NCBI GenBank assembly: GCA_964463695.1
Contig: CAYXCZ010000008.1
Span: forward strand, 73,839-137,838
Length of the DNA stretch: 64,000 nt
Origin: JALNZU01 sp964463695
GTDB taxonomy: Bacteria; Bacteroidota; Bacteroidia; Bacteroidales; F082
Direction: 5' to 3'
Positions 26,317-34,563 of this stretch are shown here, piece after piece. A program made the translations under genes and the position numbers. Within the stretch, counting starts at the first letter, position 1. Every line of letters starts with the position of its first letter. The notes beneath the pieces were generated by a model. The model had not been told where the DNA came from and searched no databases. It saw nothing but the letters and a program-made list of their open reading frames with translations.

Positions 26317-27204
26317 CTATTTTGGCTTTGACATTAAGCGCGAGATAATCTCACCATAGCTCATTCCTGATTCTTTTTTTAAAACGCGCATCGTTGCCAA
26401 AGAGTGGTTTTTCCCAACACCCATAATATATCGAGCTTGATTCCATCTTACTTTCTCAAGTGCTTTAGTTTTTTCATCAGTATTCAACGGGCATTCTTCT
26501 TTTAGAAGCATCTCTTCAGAACATTTTATGTATTTGAAAGGCACTGTAAAATCAGTACGATTATGCTGCATCTCCTGCTCTTCATGTTCTCTGTACCATA
26601 CAACTCCCTGTTGCATAAGCACAACCGGAAATTTAGCTGCTAACATGTGCCACATCTCGAAATCACCCAAATAGCGCCTTCCACTAAATCCACCTACAGC
26701 ATCAAAAGCGCTTTTTAACATTATCGCTGATAAAGGTGCTTTATGAAACAATTGCTGCTGAAAATAATGACGTTGATATGCTTCCCTCGGACTTAACTTG
26801 AAAGGATACATTTTAAACTTGTCCTGAGGCAAAGAAGATAAGCCAAATCCGGCGTCGGGAAATTTTTCCATTCCTTCTACAAGTATCTGCAAACCTGTAG
26901 GATAGATCATATCATCAGCATCGACATATTTAAGATATTTACCTTTTGCCAGGCTGGCTGCTTTGTTTCGGTTTGGATAATCACCAAGATTTTTTTCGTT
27001 CAGGATCGATCTAACACGGGGATCCATAGCAGCATAACTGCGTGCAATCTCCAGACTTTTATCCTTTGATTGATCATCTACAACCAAAAGTTCAAAATTC
27101 TTATAAGTAGATTCCAACACACTTTCGATGGCTTGAGCCAAATATTTCTCGCGGTTGTAAGTCGTCATAAGGACACTTACCAAAGGTTTTTCATTGTTTT
27201 CCAT
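26317..27204 (-). CDS. Family 2 glycosyltransferase
   Basis: The open frame extends to 27315, but that extension runs over the upstream gene. The ATG at 27204 gives 295 residues and starts MENNEKPLVSVLMTTYNRE, the normal GT2 beginning. LLVVDDQSKDKSLEIA and the Asp-Asp site KYVDADDMIYP follow. The C-terminal part carries WYREHEEQEMQHN, a plausible acceptor-site segment. It is part of a run of four consecutive GT2 genes. Confidence 0.87.
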   Translation of the reverse strand: MENNEKPLVSVLMTTYNREKYLAQAIESVLESTYKNFELLVVDDQSKDKSLEIARSYAAMDPRVRSILNEKNLGDYPNRNKAASLAKGKYLKYVDADDMIYPTGLQILVEGMEKFPDAGFGLSSLPQDKFKMYPFKLSPREAYQRHYFQQQLFHKAPLSAIMLKSAFDAVGGFSGRRYLGDFEMWHMLAAKFPVVLMQQGVVWYREHEEQEMQHNRTDFTVPFKYIKCSEEMLLKEECPLNTDEKTKALEKVRWNQARYIMGVGKNHSLATMRVLKKESGMSYGEIISRLMSKPK

Positions 27205-27214
27205 CGTTTTGATT

Positions 27215-28195
27215 TTATTGTTTTTTTGATTGAACTCCTTGAGGTGGATAACCAACATGTTTTTTTTGAGAAGCCTCAACACCATCCATTCCTTTAAATC
27301 GGGCGTTATATCCAAATATCAGCGCAGCAGTCCAGGCTGCTCTGACAAGTTGAAAATTATACCACATCCAATGAAACTTCTCAGAAAGACTTAGCTCCTT
27401 CATTTTTAAAAGTCTGATTTTTATTTCAGCAATTTTAACGAATGGATTTTTAGGATATTTGATATAGTTATAAAACTTATAGTTTTGGTATAGAATGATA
27501 TAGCTTCTCTTAAAATAAAAAGAATAATCCTGATGATGATAATGATACACCCTTGCCCTGTAGTCGTAAACGATTTTGTATCCTGCCTCCAAAGCATCTT
27601 TTGCCCACAATGTATCTTCCGAAAACATTAACTTCCGAAATGGGAGTTTCTCTTTCAAACTTTTTCGATACATGGCATTAACATCATCCCAATTGCAATA
27701 TTTATGCTGCTCCTTTCCTGCCATTTTTTTAAATTCATCTGTGCCTTTAAACTGATAACTGAAGGGGACAGCTTGATTTATTGGTCTGAACCACTGAAGG
27801 GGATTCTTGCTCTTATCATGATTTACAATTTGTTGTCCGCAAACACCTGCAACTTCAGGGTCGTCAAAATGACTTCTCATAGTTTCAATCCAATGGTCAT
27901 CAGCTGCTGTTGCATCTTGTACAGTCATCACAACATATTCACCTTGAGCTAATTGCACGCCAAGGTTACGTGTTTCTCCGTGATTAAACTCCTTTGGAGG
28001 AAGATGGTGTATTTTAACTGGATAATTTTTCAGTAATTCTAAAGTTCCATCCGTTGATCCAGAATCAATAATAATTACCTCCATCCGATCCCTTACAGTT
28101 TGTTTAAACAAGGCTTCAAGACAAGATACTAGGGTATCTATTCCATTTTTTACTGGAATAACAACAGAAAATTCGATAGCATTTTCAGTATTCAT
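27215..28195 (-). CDS. Family 2 glycosyltransferase, rhamnosyltransferase-like
   Basis: The 326-residue protein has FSVVIPVKNGIDTLVSCLEA and VIIIDSGSTDGTLELL. The catalytic-site region reads VMTVQDATAADDHW, and the QDA in place of the usual DAD is typical of rhamnosyltransferase-like GT2 enzymes. A long basic C-terminal region may contact the membrane. It lies 1 bp after the upstream GT2 stop. Confidence 0.87.
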   Translation of the reverse strand: MNTENAIEFSVVIPVKNGIDTLVSCLEALFKQTVRDRMEVIIIDSGSTDGTLELLKNYPVKIHHLPPKEFNHGETRNLGVQLAQGEYVVMTVQDATAADDHWIETMRSHFDDPEVAGVCGQQIVNHDKSKNPLQWFRPINQAVPFSYQFKGTDEFKKMAGKEQHKYCNWDDVNAMYRKSLKEKLPFRKLMFSEDTLWAKDALEAGYKIVYDYRARVYHYHHQDYSFYFKRSYIILYQNYKFYNYIKYPKNPFVKIAEIKIRLLKMKELSLSEKFHWMWYNFQLVRAAWTAALIFGYNARFKGMDGVEASQKKHVGYPPQGVQSKKQ

Positions 28196-28196
28196 C

Positions 28197-29216
28197 TTAT
28201 TGATTTTGAATATAATGGAATTTTCCTATTGAAGAAACAACGCGTCTTCGCTTAATAAGAGATTGAATTAACTGGTCTAACACAGGTAATCTGTTAAGAC
28301 GTAATAAAAACATAAACTGAAGAAACCTAACTTTTATCAAAAAGCGGGTATCGAAAATTTTATTCTTAAGACCAAATGACAAACTTGTGTTCGCAACAGA
28401 ACGGTTAAGAGATTTTACGGCACCAATAACGACATTTGCCCCTAAAACTTTAAGGCTTAATCGGATTTCTTCCGACATTTTCCTTTGTAAGGCAACCGTA
28501 TGATCCAAAAAAATCTTTTGTCTGCTGAGCATCTTTGGAGGTGTACTTATTTCACCTTGACTAATACTTCCACTTTCATGTTGCCTATAGTAAATATCTG
28601 GTTTTAAATTATCTAAAACAATATATCTAAAGTTATGAATTAAAGCTTTAAGATGAAAGTCAACATCTTGCCAGCAAGCTAGACCTTCAGTGAACCCTCC
28701 TATTCGCTCCACTGATTTCCTTCTCCATATTGGTCCGGACGTTTGCCAAACAGCGTCTAACTCAAGAAAACGAAGAAGTTCAGAACGACCATTTGCTTTA
28801 TTCCACAGATTAGTTGCGCTTGAAGGATCATTTTTAAAAAGGAGCATAGGAAAGACCCAAAAATCATATTCCGGGTGTTCCAAAATGCTGTTGATGCGCT
28901 GTTCTAAACAAAAAGGAGCAAGTAAGTCATCGGAATCCAGAAAAATAAGAAACTCACCTTCTGACTTTTCAAAAGCAATATTTCTGCAAGAAGGTGCTCC
29001 ATTTGGTTGACGATCGCGTTTAAAGTATTTAATTCGGTTATCCTTATTAACAAATTCATTACCAATACGATCGCTTTCATCATTGGATCCATCATCGACA
29101 ACAATAGCTTCCCAATGTGAATACGACTGAGCAATAATCGACGCCAGCGTTTCAGCCATCAGCTTACCCCTGTTGTAATTAGGGATAAGGATTGAAATAA
29201 GCGTCTTTTCTTCCAT
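28197..29216 (-). CDS. Family 2 glycosyltransferase
   Basis: The 339-residue protein has ISILIPNYNRGKLMAETLAS, AIVVDDGSNDESDRIG and the metal site EFLIFLDSDDLLAPF, a complete GT2 GT-A domain. The C-terminal segment is basic and hydrophobic, consistent with peripheral membrane association. Substrate not inferable. Confidence 0.88.
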   Translation of the reverse strand: MEEKTLISILIPNYNRGKLMAETLASIIAQSYSHWEAIVVDDGSNDESDRIGNEFVNKDNRIKYFKRDRQPNGAPSCRNIAFEKSEGEFLIFLDSDDLLAPFCLEQRINSILEHPEYDFWVFPMLLFKNDPSSATNLWNKANGRSELLRFLELDAVWQTSGPIWRRKSVERIGGFTEGLACWQDVDFHLKALIHNFRYIVLDNLKPDIYYRQHESGSISQGEISTPPKMLSRQKIFLDHTVALQRKMSEEIRLSLKVLGANVVIGAVKSLNRSVANTSLSFGLKNKIFDTRFLIKVRFLQFMFLLRLNRLPVLDQLIQSLIKRRRVVSSIGKFHYIQNQ

Positions 29217-29249
29217 AATACAGTAAATAAGAAGTATTCTTAACCTTAA

Positions 29250-30269
29250 TTATCTGAACATTTTTTTTACAGAAACGCCAGCTGCTATCAACTTTTCGCC
29301 TAAAACGGGGAAAAGCAACATTTTCCAGGTACGGCTGTCTTTCCATCCATCATGTATGATTTCTTTGGCAATCTTATTTCGAACACTTTTATCACCAGCA
29401 TTTGAAACCAACCCATACATATAACGCAAATCCTCCCGGAATAAAGATCCATTTGCCTTAGGCAGATCGATACTTTCAACAACTTTTTCTGGCGGTGGCG
29501 GCGGAACAGTTTCTCCTCTCATAATTGGATCAGAACCAGTTGTTCTTCGTTGTTGTGAGTATTCAACCAGTAAGTTTCTGAAATGCTGTATCTTATGTGC
29601 ATGACGGTGTGTTGCAGAACCCGGATGAATACGCATATAATAATTACAAACATTCATGACTCCAATTTTATGTCTTTCGAGCAAACGCAGCCAAAGGTCA
29701 TTATCCTCAGAAACAATAAATTCAGTGCGGTAACATCCGAGGTCCAAAACATCTTGTCGTCTAAAACAAGCTGTGCCATGAACAACCGGACTCGATCGAT
29801 CTGTTGCAAAATCATCAAACGAAAGATCTTTCAATAGCTTTCCTTCAAAGAATTTATTGTTTGGGACTCTGTACTTATATGCAATGAAACCATTCAACGT
29901 CATGAAAGCCTGCTGATTACATACCATTACATACTCAGGGTGTGACTCTAGAAAATCAACCTGAATTTGCAAAGTATCCGTAGTTGAAATATCATCCGCA
30001 TCATGCCGGCGAACATATTTTCCACGGGCAATTTTTAAACCGTTGTTAAGAGACCGGGCAACACCTTGATTTTCTTGAACAACAGATACAATACGTGGGT
30101 CTTTGTAGGAGTTGATTATTTCTTGAGAGTCGTCCTTCGAACCGTCATTAATAATCAGTAATTCAAAATCTTTAAAAGTCTGATTAAGAATGCTATCAAT
30201 TGCTGGACGAAGGTAATCTCGCCCATTGTACACGGGCATTAATACACTCACAAATGGTTGCTTTTCCAT
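29250..30269 (-). CDS. Family 2 glycosyltransferase
   Basis: The ATG at 30269 gives 339 residues beginning MEKQPFVSVLMPVYNGRDYL and leaves an 11-bp gap to the ABC gene. A start at 30296 would overlap that gene. LLIINDGSKDDSQEII and YVRRHDADDISTTD form the donor site. Near the C-terminus is a Pro-rich run (VPPPPPEKVVE), probably a flexible linker. Confidence 0.88.
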   Translation of the reverse strand: MEKQPFVSVLMPVYNGRDYLRPAIDSILNQTFKDFELLIINDGSKDDSQEIINSYKDPRIVSVVQENQGVARSLNNGLKIARGKYVRRHDADDISTTDTLQIQVDFLESHPEYVMVCNQQAFMTLNGFIAYKYRVPNNKFFEGKLLKDLSFDDFATDRSSPVVHGTACFRRQDVLDLGCYRTEFIVSEDNDLWLRLLERHKIGVMNVCNYYMRIHPGSATHRHAHKIQHFRNLLVEYSQQRRTTGSDPIMRGETVPPPPPEKVVESIDLPKANGSLFREDLRYMYGLVSNAGDKSVRNKIAKEIIHDGWKDSRTWKMLLFPVLGEKLIAAGVSVKKMFR

Positions 30270-30280
30270 AACAATAGGTT

Positions 30281-31537
30281 TTATTTTGCACTCCAAGTGG
30301 ATTTTAGGACAGATTTTGCACGCTTGTCGAATGGAAAAGGCCTGTGAATGTATGATTCACCTTGTTTGATGGTGAAGCGAATACAATTTTCGATGTAATC
30401 AAAAGTACCGTATTTGTTGCCCAACCATAAAGAGATATAGTAAGTGCCTGGCGCGAAGGACATTTCTTTAATTTCGACACTTATTCTGCTTTCCAAACCT
30501 TTTTGAAGGTTTTTTATTTCAAATAAATCGTCGGCATTGGTAACATGGCCAATAAATTCGTTGGAATCATTTCTAATATCCAAGCTAAAGTCGGTATAAT
30601 CTGTAGTTTCTTTGGCTACAAAACCTGCATTTACTTTGAAACTGTCGCCCAAGAAAACTTCATCAATGACTTTATCTTGCATATTCGTCATTTCATAGTT
30701 TTTAATTTCCACGAGGCGGGTTCCACTGCGTTTGAGTTCGTTTTCGTTCACTGATGCTTTCTTATATGCAGAAGTGATGTCATGAATTGCACCCTCCAAA
30801 ACTAACATACCGTTTTGAAGCAGAATGCCTTTGGTACAAAGCTGTTCAACGGCGGTTAGATTATGGCTAACAAATAAAACCGTGCGCCCGCTTTTGGAAA
30901 CAGACTGCATCTTACCAATAGCTTTCTTTTGAAATTCAGCATCACCAACTGCCAAAACTTCATCTACAATAAGTATCTCAGGTTCAAGATGGGCAGCAAC
31001 AGCAAAAGCCAATCTTACATACATACCTGATGAATAACGTTTTACCGGAGTATCAACGTATTTGCTAACACCAGAGAACTCCACTATTTCATCAAATTTA
31101 GATTTAATTTCTCTGTTGGTCATTCCAAGAATTGCTCCATTGAGAAAGATATTTTCCTTACCCGTAAGCTCAGGATGGAAACCTGTACCTACCTCCAAAA
31201 GACTGGCAATACGGCCTTTAACTTTTATTTCACCAGTTGTTGGGGCAGTAACACGCGAAAGTAATTTGAGTAATGTCGATTTTCCAGCACCGTTTTTCCC
31301 TACAACTCCCAACACTTCGCCATCATTAAGCGAGAAATTGATGTCGCGTAAAGCCCATACATAATCTCCATCGCGTACGTTGAGCTTATTGGAAACACCA
31401 ACTTTCTTTGTTGGATCCTCTTTGCCTCTAATCTTTGCCAAAAATCGGTTTAAATCATGGCTAAGCGTTCCTGTTCCTACAACACCCAGTCTGTATTGCT
31501 TGGATACATTTTCGAATTTTATTACTACATCTGACAT
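30281..31537 (-). CDS. wzt: Wzt-like ABC-transporter ATPase with C-terminal sugar-binding extension
   Basis: The 418-residue protein has Walker A GKNGAGKSTLL (about 80), the signature YSSGMYVRLAFAVA and Walker B EILIVDEVLAVGD. A separate C-terminal beta-rich domain follows (about 265-410). That extension is characteristic of Wzt proteins that recognise modified chain ends of O-antigens in ABC-dependent export. Its partner permease is the gene 43 bp upstream. The C-terminal domain implies that the exported glycan carries a terminal mark. Confidence 0.9.
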   Translation of the reverse strand: MSDVVIKFENVSKQYRLGVVGTGTLSHDLNRFLAKIRGKEDPTKKVGVSNKLNVRDGDYVWALRDINFSLNDGEVLGVVGKNGAGKSTLLKLLSRVTAPTTGEIKVKGRIASLLEVGTGFHPELTGKENIFLNGAILGMTNREIKSKFDEIVEFSGVSKYVDTPVKRYSSGMYVRLAFAVAAHLEPEILIVDEVLAVGDAEFQKKAIGKMQSVSKSGRTVLFVSHNLTAVEQLCTKGILLQNGMLVLEGAIHDITSAYKKASVNENELKRSGTRLVEIKNYEMTNMQDKVIDEVFLGDSFKVNAGFVAKETTDYTDFSLDIRNDSNEFIGHVTNADDLFEIKNLQKGLESRISVEIKEMSFAPGTYYISLWLGNKYGTFDYIENCIRFTIKQGESYIHRPFPFDKRAKSVLKSTWSAK

Positions 31538-31580
31538 TTTTGTCGGTTCTAAAGTGAATAAATTCAGTTACTTAGATAAA

Positions 31581-32444
31581 CTAAACGGTGTCCATAAATG
31601 TACGTTCTACCTTATTGAAGATGAGTATGCCCACAGCGAGCAAGACAACCGTGAAAGCTAAGCTGTACAATAAACTCAAATAGTCTACAGTACCCACGCC
31701 CAATAAAGCAGTTTTAAAAGTTTCTACAATGGGCGTCATTGGGTTAGCCATAACAAATGGCTTGTATTTCTCGGGTATTTCTGATAAGGGATAAATAACG
31801 GGAGTGGCATACATCCATAATGTAACCCCAAACGTGACCAAATGAACTAAATCACGATATTTTGTTGTTAATGAGGAAATAATAATTCCAAACCCCAAAC
31901 CTAAACCAGCAATTATTAAAACCAGAAATGGAATCAAAAGTACTTCAACGCCAGGCATAACATCTGTTCCAATGATGATAAAATAAATCAGAAAGCCCAA
32001 AAGAAAGACAAACTGAATGGCAAAACTCACCAAATTTGAAATTACGATTGAAATGGGCATTGCCAAACGTGGAAAATAAACTTTACCAAAAATGCTTGCG
32101 TTTTTAATGAATGTTTGGGACGTATCATTTAAGCATGTTGAAAAGTAATTCCAACCGACTATGCCTGTCATGTAAAACAGCACCTTTGGAATGCCATCCG
32201 TAGGAATTCCTGCAATATTACCAAAAACAACAACAAACATCAGTGTTGTTAGCAATGGCTGAATGATAAACCAAAGTGGACCAAGAATCGTTTGTTTGAA
32301 TTTAGCTACAAAATCGCGCTTCACAAACATTGTAATTAGATCTCTGTATTGCCAAAGTTCCATGAGATTTACCTCAAAAAGACTTTTCTTTGGCCGCATG
32401 ACCATGCTCCAGTTTTCTTGTTGACCGACAGTTTTTGTATTCAT
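31581..32444 (-). CDS. wzm: Wzm-like ABC-transporter permease for polysaccharide export
   Basis: The 287-residue protein has about six membrane segments of the ABC-2 type. The N-terminal cytosolic gate-helix region DLITMFVKRDFVAKFKQTIL and ILGPLWFIIQPLLTTLMF are hallmarks of Wzm/TagG-like permeases. It moves completed undecaprenyl-linked glycan to the periplasm with Wzt. The gene sits between fcl and wzt, so the transporter is built into the same operon as the polymerase-like gene. Confidence 0.9.
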   Translation of the reverse strand: MNTKTVGQQENWSMVMRPKKSLFEVNLMELWQYRDLITMFVKRDFVAKFKQTILGPLWFIIQPLLTTLMFVVVFGNIAGIPTDGIPKVLFYMTGIVGWNYFSTCLNDTSQTFIKNASIFGKVYFPRLAMPISIVISNLVSFAIQFVFLLGFLIYFIIIGTDVMPGVEVLLIPFLVLIIAGLGLGFGIIISSLTTKYRDLVHLVTFGVTLWMYATPVIYPLSEIPEKYKPFVMANPMTPIVETFKTALLGVGTVDYLSLLYSLAFTVVLLAVGILIFNKVERTFMDTV

Positions 32445-32471
32445 TAGTTGAACATCTTTTTGTTAAATGAA

Positions 32472-33440
32472 TCAGGCGTACTTTTGAAGAAAATCTTCAT
32501 AAGCATTAAGAATGCCATCCCGCAACGAGATGGTGGGTTCAAAACCAATTGACAGTAATAGACTTACATCAAGCAGCTTACGTGGTGTTCCGTCAGGCTT
32601 GCTGGTATCAAATACCAATTCGCCTTCAAAGCCTACGATTTCTTTAACAATCGTAGCCAGGTCTTTAATGGAAATATCTTTACCCCATCCAATGTTAACA
32701 AACTGGTTTTCATTGTAGTTCTCCATTAGAAACACGCAAGCAGCTGCAAGGTCATCCACGTGCATAAACTCACGAAGCGGTGATCCTGTACCCCATATGG
32801 TTACATTGGAGGCATTGCTCACTTTGGCTTCATGAAATTTTCGAATTAAAGCCGGCAGTACATGTGAATTTTGAAGGTCGTAATTATCTTCAGGACCATA
32901 AAGATTGGTTGGCATAGCTGCTATAAAATTCGTTCCATACTGAAGATTATAGTTCTCACACATTTTTAAGCCGGCAATCTTTGCTATCGCATAAGGCTCA
33001 TTGGTATATTCGAGTGTATCTGTAAGTAGATAAGACTCTTTTATAGGCTGAGGAGCCATTTTTGGATATATGCAAGAGCTACCCAAGAACAAAAGTTTTT
33101 TCACTCCGGCAACATAAGCCTGATGAATGATATTATTCTGAATGACAAGATTCTCATAAAGAAACTGTGCTCTGTAAAGGTTATTAGCTACAATACCACC
33201 AACTTTGGCTGCAGCATCAAAAACATAATCCGGCTTTTGTTCCTCATAAAAGGCCGCAACCTGTTTTGTGTCCATTAAGTCAACCGGGAAAAATTGTACT
33301 TCCAGTCGATTCAACGATGGCTTACGATTTCTATAAGTTCCAATAATATTCGTAAATCCTTGATTGATAAGGGATCGAATAATTGCACTGCCCACCATGC
33401 CTGTGGATCCGGCAACAAATATTTTGTCATTTTTATTCAT
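32472..33440 (-). CDS. fcl: GDP-L-fucose synthase
   Basis: I start at the ATG at 33440, whose ATGAATAA overlaps the gmd stop by 8 bp, giving 322 residues. The longer frame to 33464 would run into gmd. The SDR-family protein has the nucleotide-binding GSTGMVGSAI, SSCIYPKMAPQPIKESYLL and the catalytic YAIAK. It converts GDP-4-keto-6-deoxymannose to GDP-L-fucose with NADPH, through epimerisation and reduction. It directly follows gmd in the pathway order. Confidence 0.95.
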   Translation of the reverse strand: MNKNDKIFVAGSTGMVGSAIIRSLINQGFTNIIGTYRNRKPSLNRLEVQFFPVDLMDTKQVAAFYEEQKPDYVFDAAAKVGGIVANNLYRAQFLYENLVIQNNIIHQAYVAGVKKLLFLGSSCIYPKMAPQPIKESYLLTDTLEYTNEPYAIAKIAGLKMCENYNLQYGTNFIAAMPTNLYGPEDNYDLQNSHVLPALIRKFHEAKVSNASNVTIWGTGSPLREFMHVDDLAAACVFLMENYNENQFVNIGWGKDISIKDLATIVKEIVGFEGELVFDTSKPDGTPRKLLDVSLLLSIGFEPTISLRDGILNAYEDFLQKYA

Positions 33441-34548
33441 AGTAATTCTTGATTTCAAATCCACCGTCTTTAAGGTATTTGTCCTTTTGCATCAACTTCA
33501 CATCGGATTGCATCATATCATGAACAAGAGCTTTTAAATCGTACTCAGGGTACCATCCAAGTTTGGTATTTGCTTTTGTTGGATCGCCTATAAGAAGCTC
33601 AACCTCAGTAGGCCTGAAATACCTAGGGTCAATACTGACTACGATAGTTCCAGGCTCAACAAAAAATTCTTTGTGATGACATTTCACTACAACACCAACT
33701 TCGTTTACTCCTTCGCCCTGGAAATCAATTTCGATCCCGACCTCATTAAAGGCCATTCGAACAAACTCCCTAACTTCAGTAGTAACTCCTGTCGCAATTA
33801 CATAGTCGTCTGGAGCATCCTGCTGTAGAATGAGATACATCGCTTTAATATAATCTTTTGCATGTCCCCAGTCTCTGCGGGCAGACAGGTTACCAAGGTG
33901 CAATGATTTCTCCATTCCAAGCGCTATTTTAGCAACAGCACGTGTGATTTTGCGTGTTACGAAAGTTTCTCCGCGAACAGGCGATTCGTGGTTAAAAAGA
34001 ATCCCGTTACAAGCATACATATTATATGCTTCACGGTAGTTGACCATAATCCAGTATGCATAGAGTTTTGCAACGGCATAAGGAGAGCGTGGATAAAAAG
34101 GAGTTTTCTCCGATTGAGGAACCTCTTGTACCAAACCATAAAGTTCGGAAGTTGAGGCCTGATAAATACGTGTTTTATCAGTCATTTTAAGCAGTCTCAC
34201 AGCTTCCAACAAACGTAAAGCTCCTAATGCATCAGCGTTTCCTGTATATTCTGCTGTGTCAAAACTCACTTTAACATGCGACATTGCTGCAAGATTATAA
34301 ATTTCGTCTGGCTGTGTTTCCTGAACAATACGAATCAAATTAGTAGAATCAGTCATGTCGCCATAGTGCAGGGTGAAGTTTTTTGCATCAAGAAAAGGAT
34401 CCTGATACAAATGATCAATACGATCGGTATTAAACATAGAAGCCCTGCGTTTGATACCATGTACGGTATAACCTTTCTTTAAAAGATACTCTGACAAGTA
34501 AGCGCCATCCTGGCCTGTTACACCTGTAATTAATGCTACTTTACTCAT
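33433..34548 (-). CDS. gmd: GDP-mannose 4,6-dehydratase
   Basis: The 371-residue SDR enzyme has GVTGQDGAYLSEYLL, the NADP-binding loop, IKRRASMFNTDRIDHL, and the active-site ASTSELYG plus SPYAVAKLYAYW (YxxxK). It makes GDP-4-keto-6-deoxy-D-mannose from GDP-D-mannose, the precursor for the fucose synthase encoded next to it. GDP-mannose supply genes are not in the window. The length is normal for Gmd. Confidence 0.96.
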   Translation of the reverse strand: MSKVALITGVTGQDGAYLSEYLLKKGYTVHGIKRRASMFNTDRIDHLYQDPFLDAKNFTLHYGDMTDSTNLIRIVQETQPDEIYNLAAMSHVKVSFDTAEYTGNADALGALRLLEAVRLLKMTDKTRIYQASTSELYGLVQEVPQSEKTPFYPRSPYAVAKLYAYWIMVNYREAYNMYACNGILFNHESPVRGETFVTRKITRAVAKIALGMEKSLHLGNLSARRDWGHAKDYIKAMYLILQQDAPDDYVIATGVTTEVREFVRMAFNEVGIEIDFQGEGVNEVGVVVKCHHKEFFVEPGTIVVSIDPRYFRPTEVELLIGDPTKANTKLGWYPEYDLKALVHDMMQSDVKLMQKDKYLKDGGFEIKNYYE

Positions 34549-34563
34549 AATAATTTTCTTGTT

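Noticed and set aside
27205..27315. Longer N-terminus for the 26317-27204 glycosyltransferase
   Set aside because: The extension overlaps the upstream gene and lacks GT2 features. The ATG at 27204 starts right at the conserved first strand.
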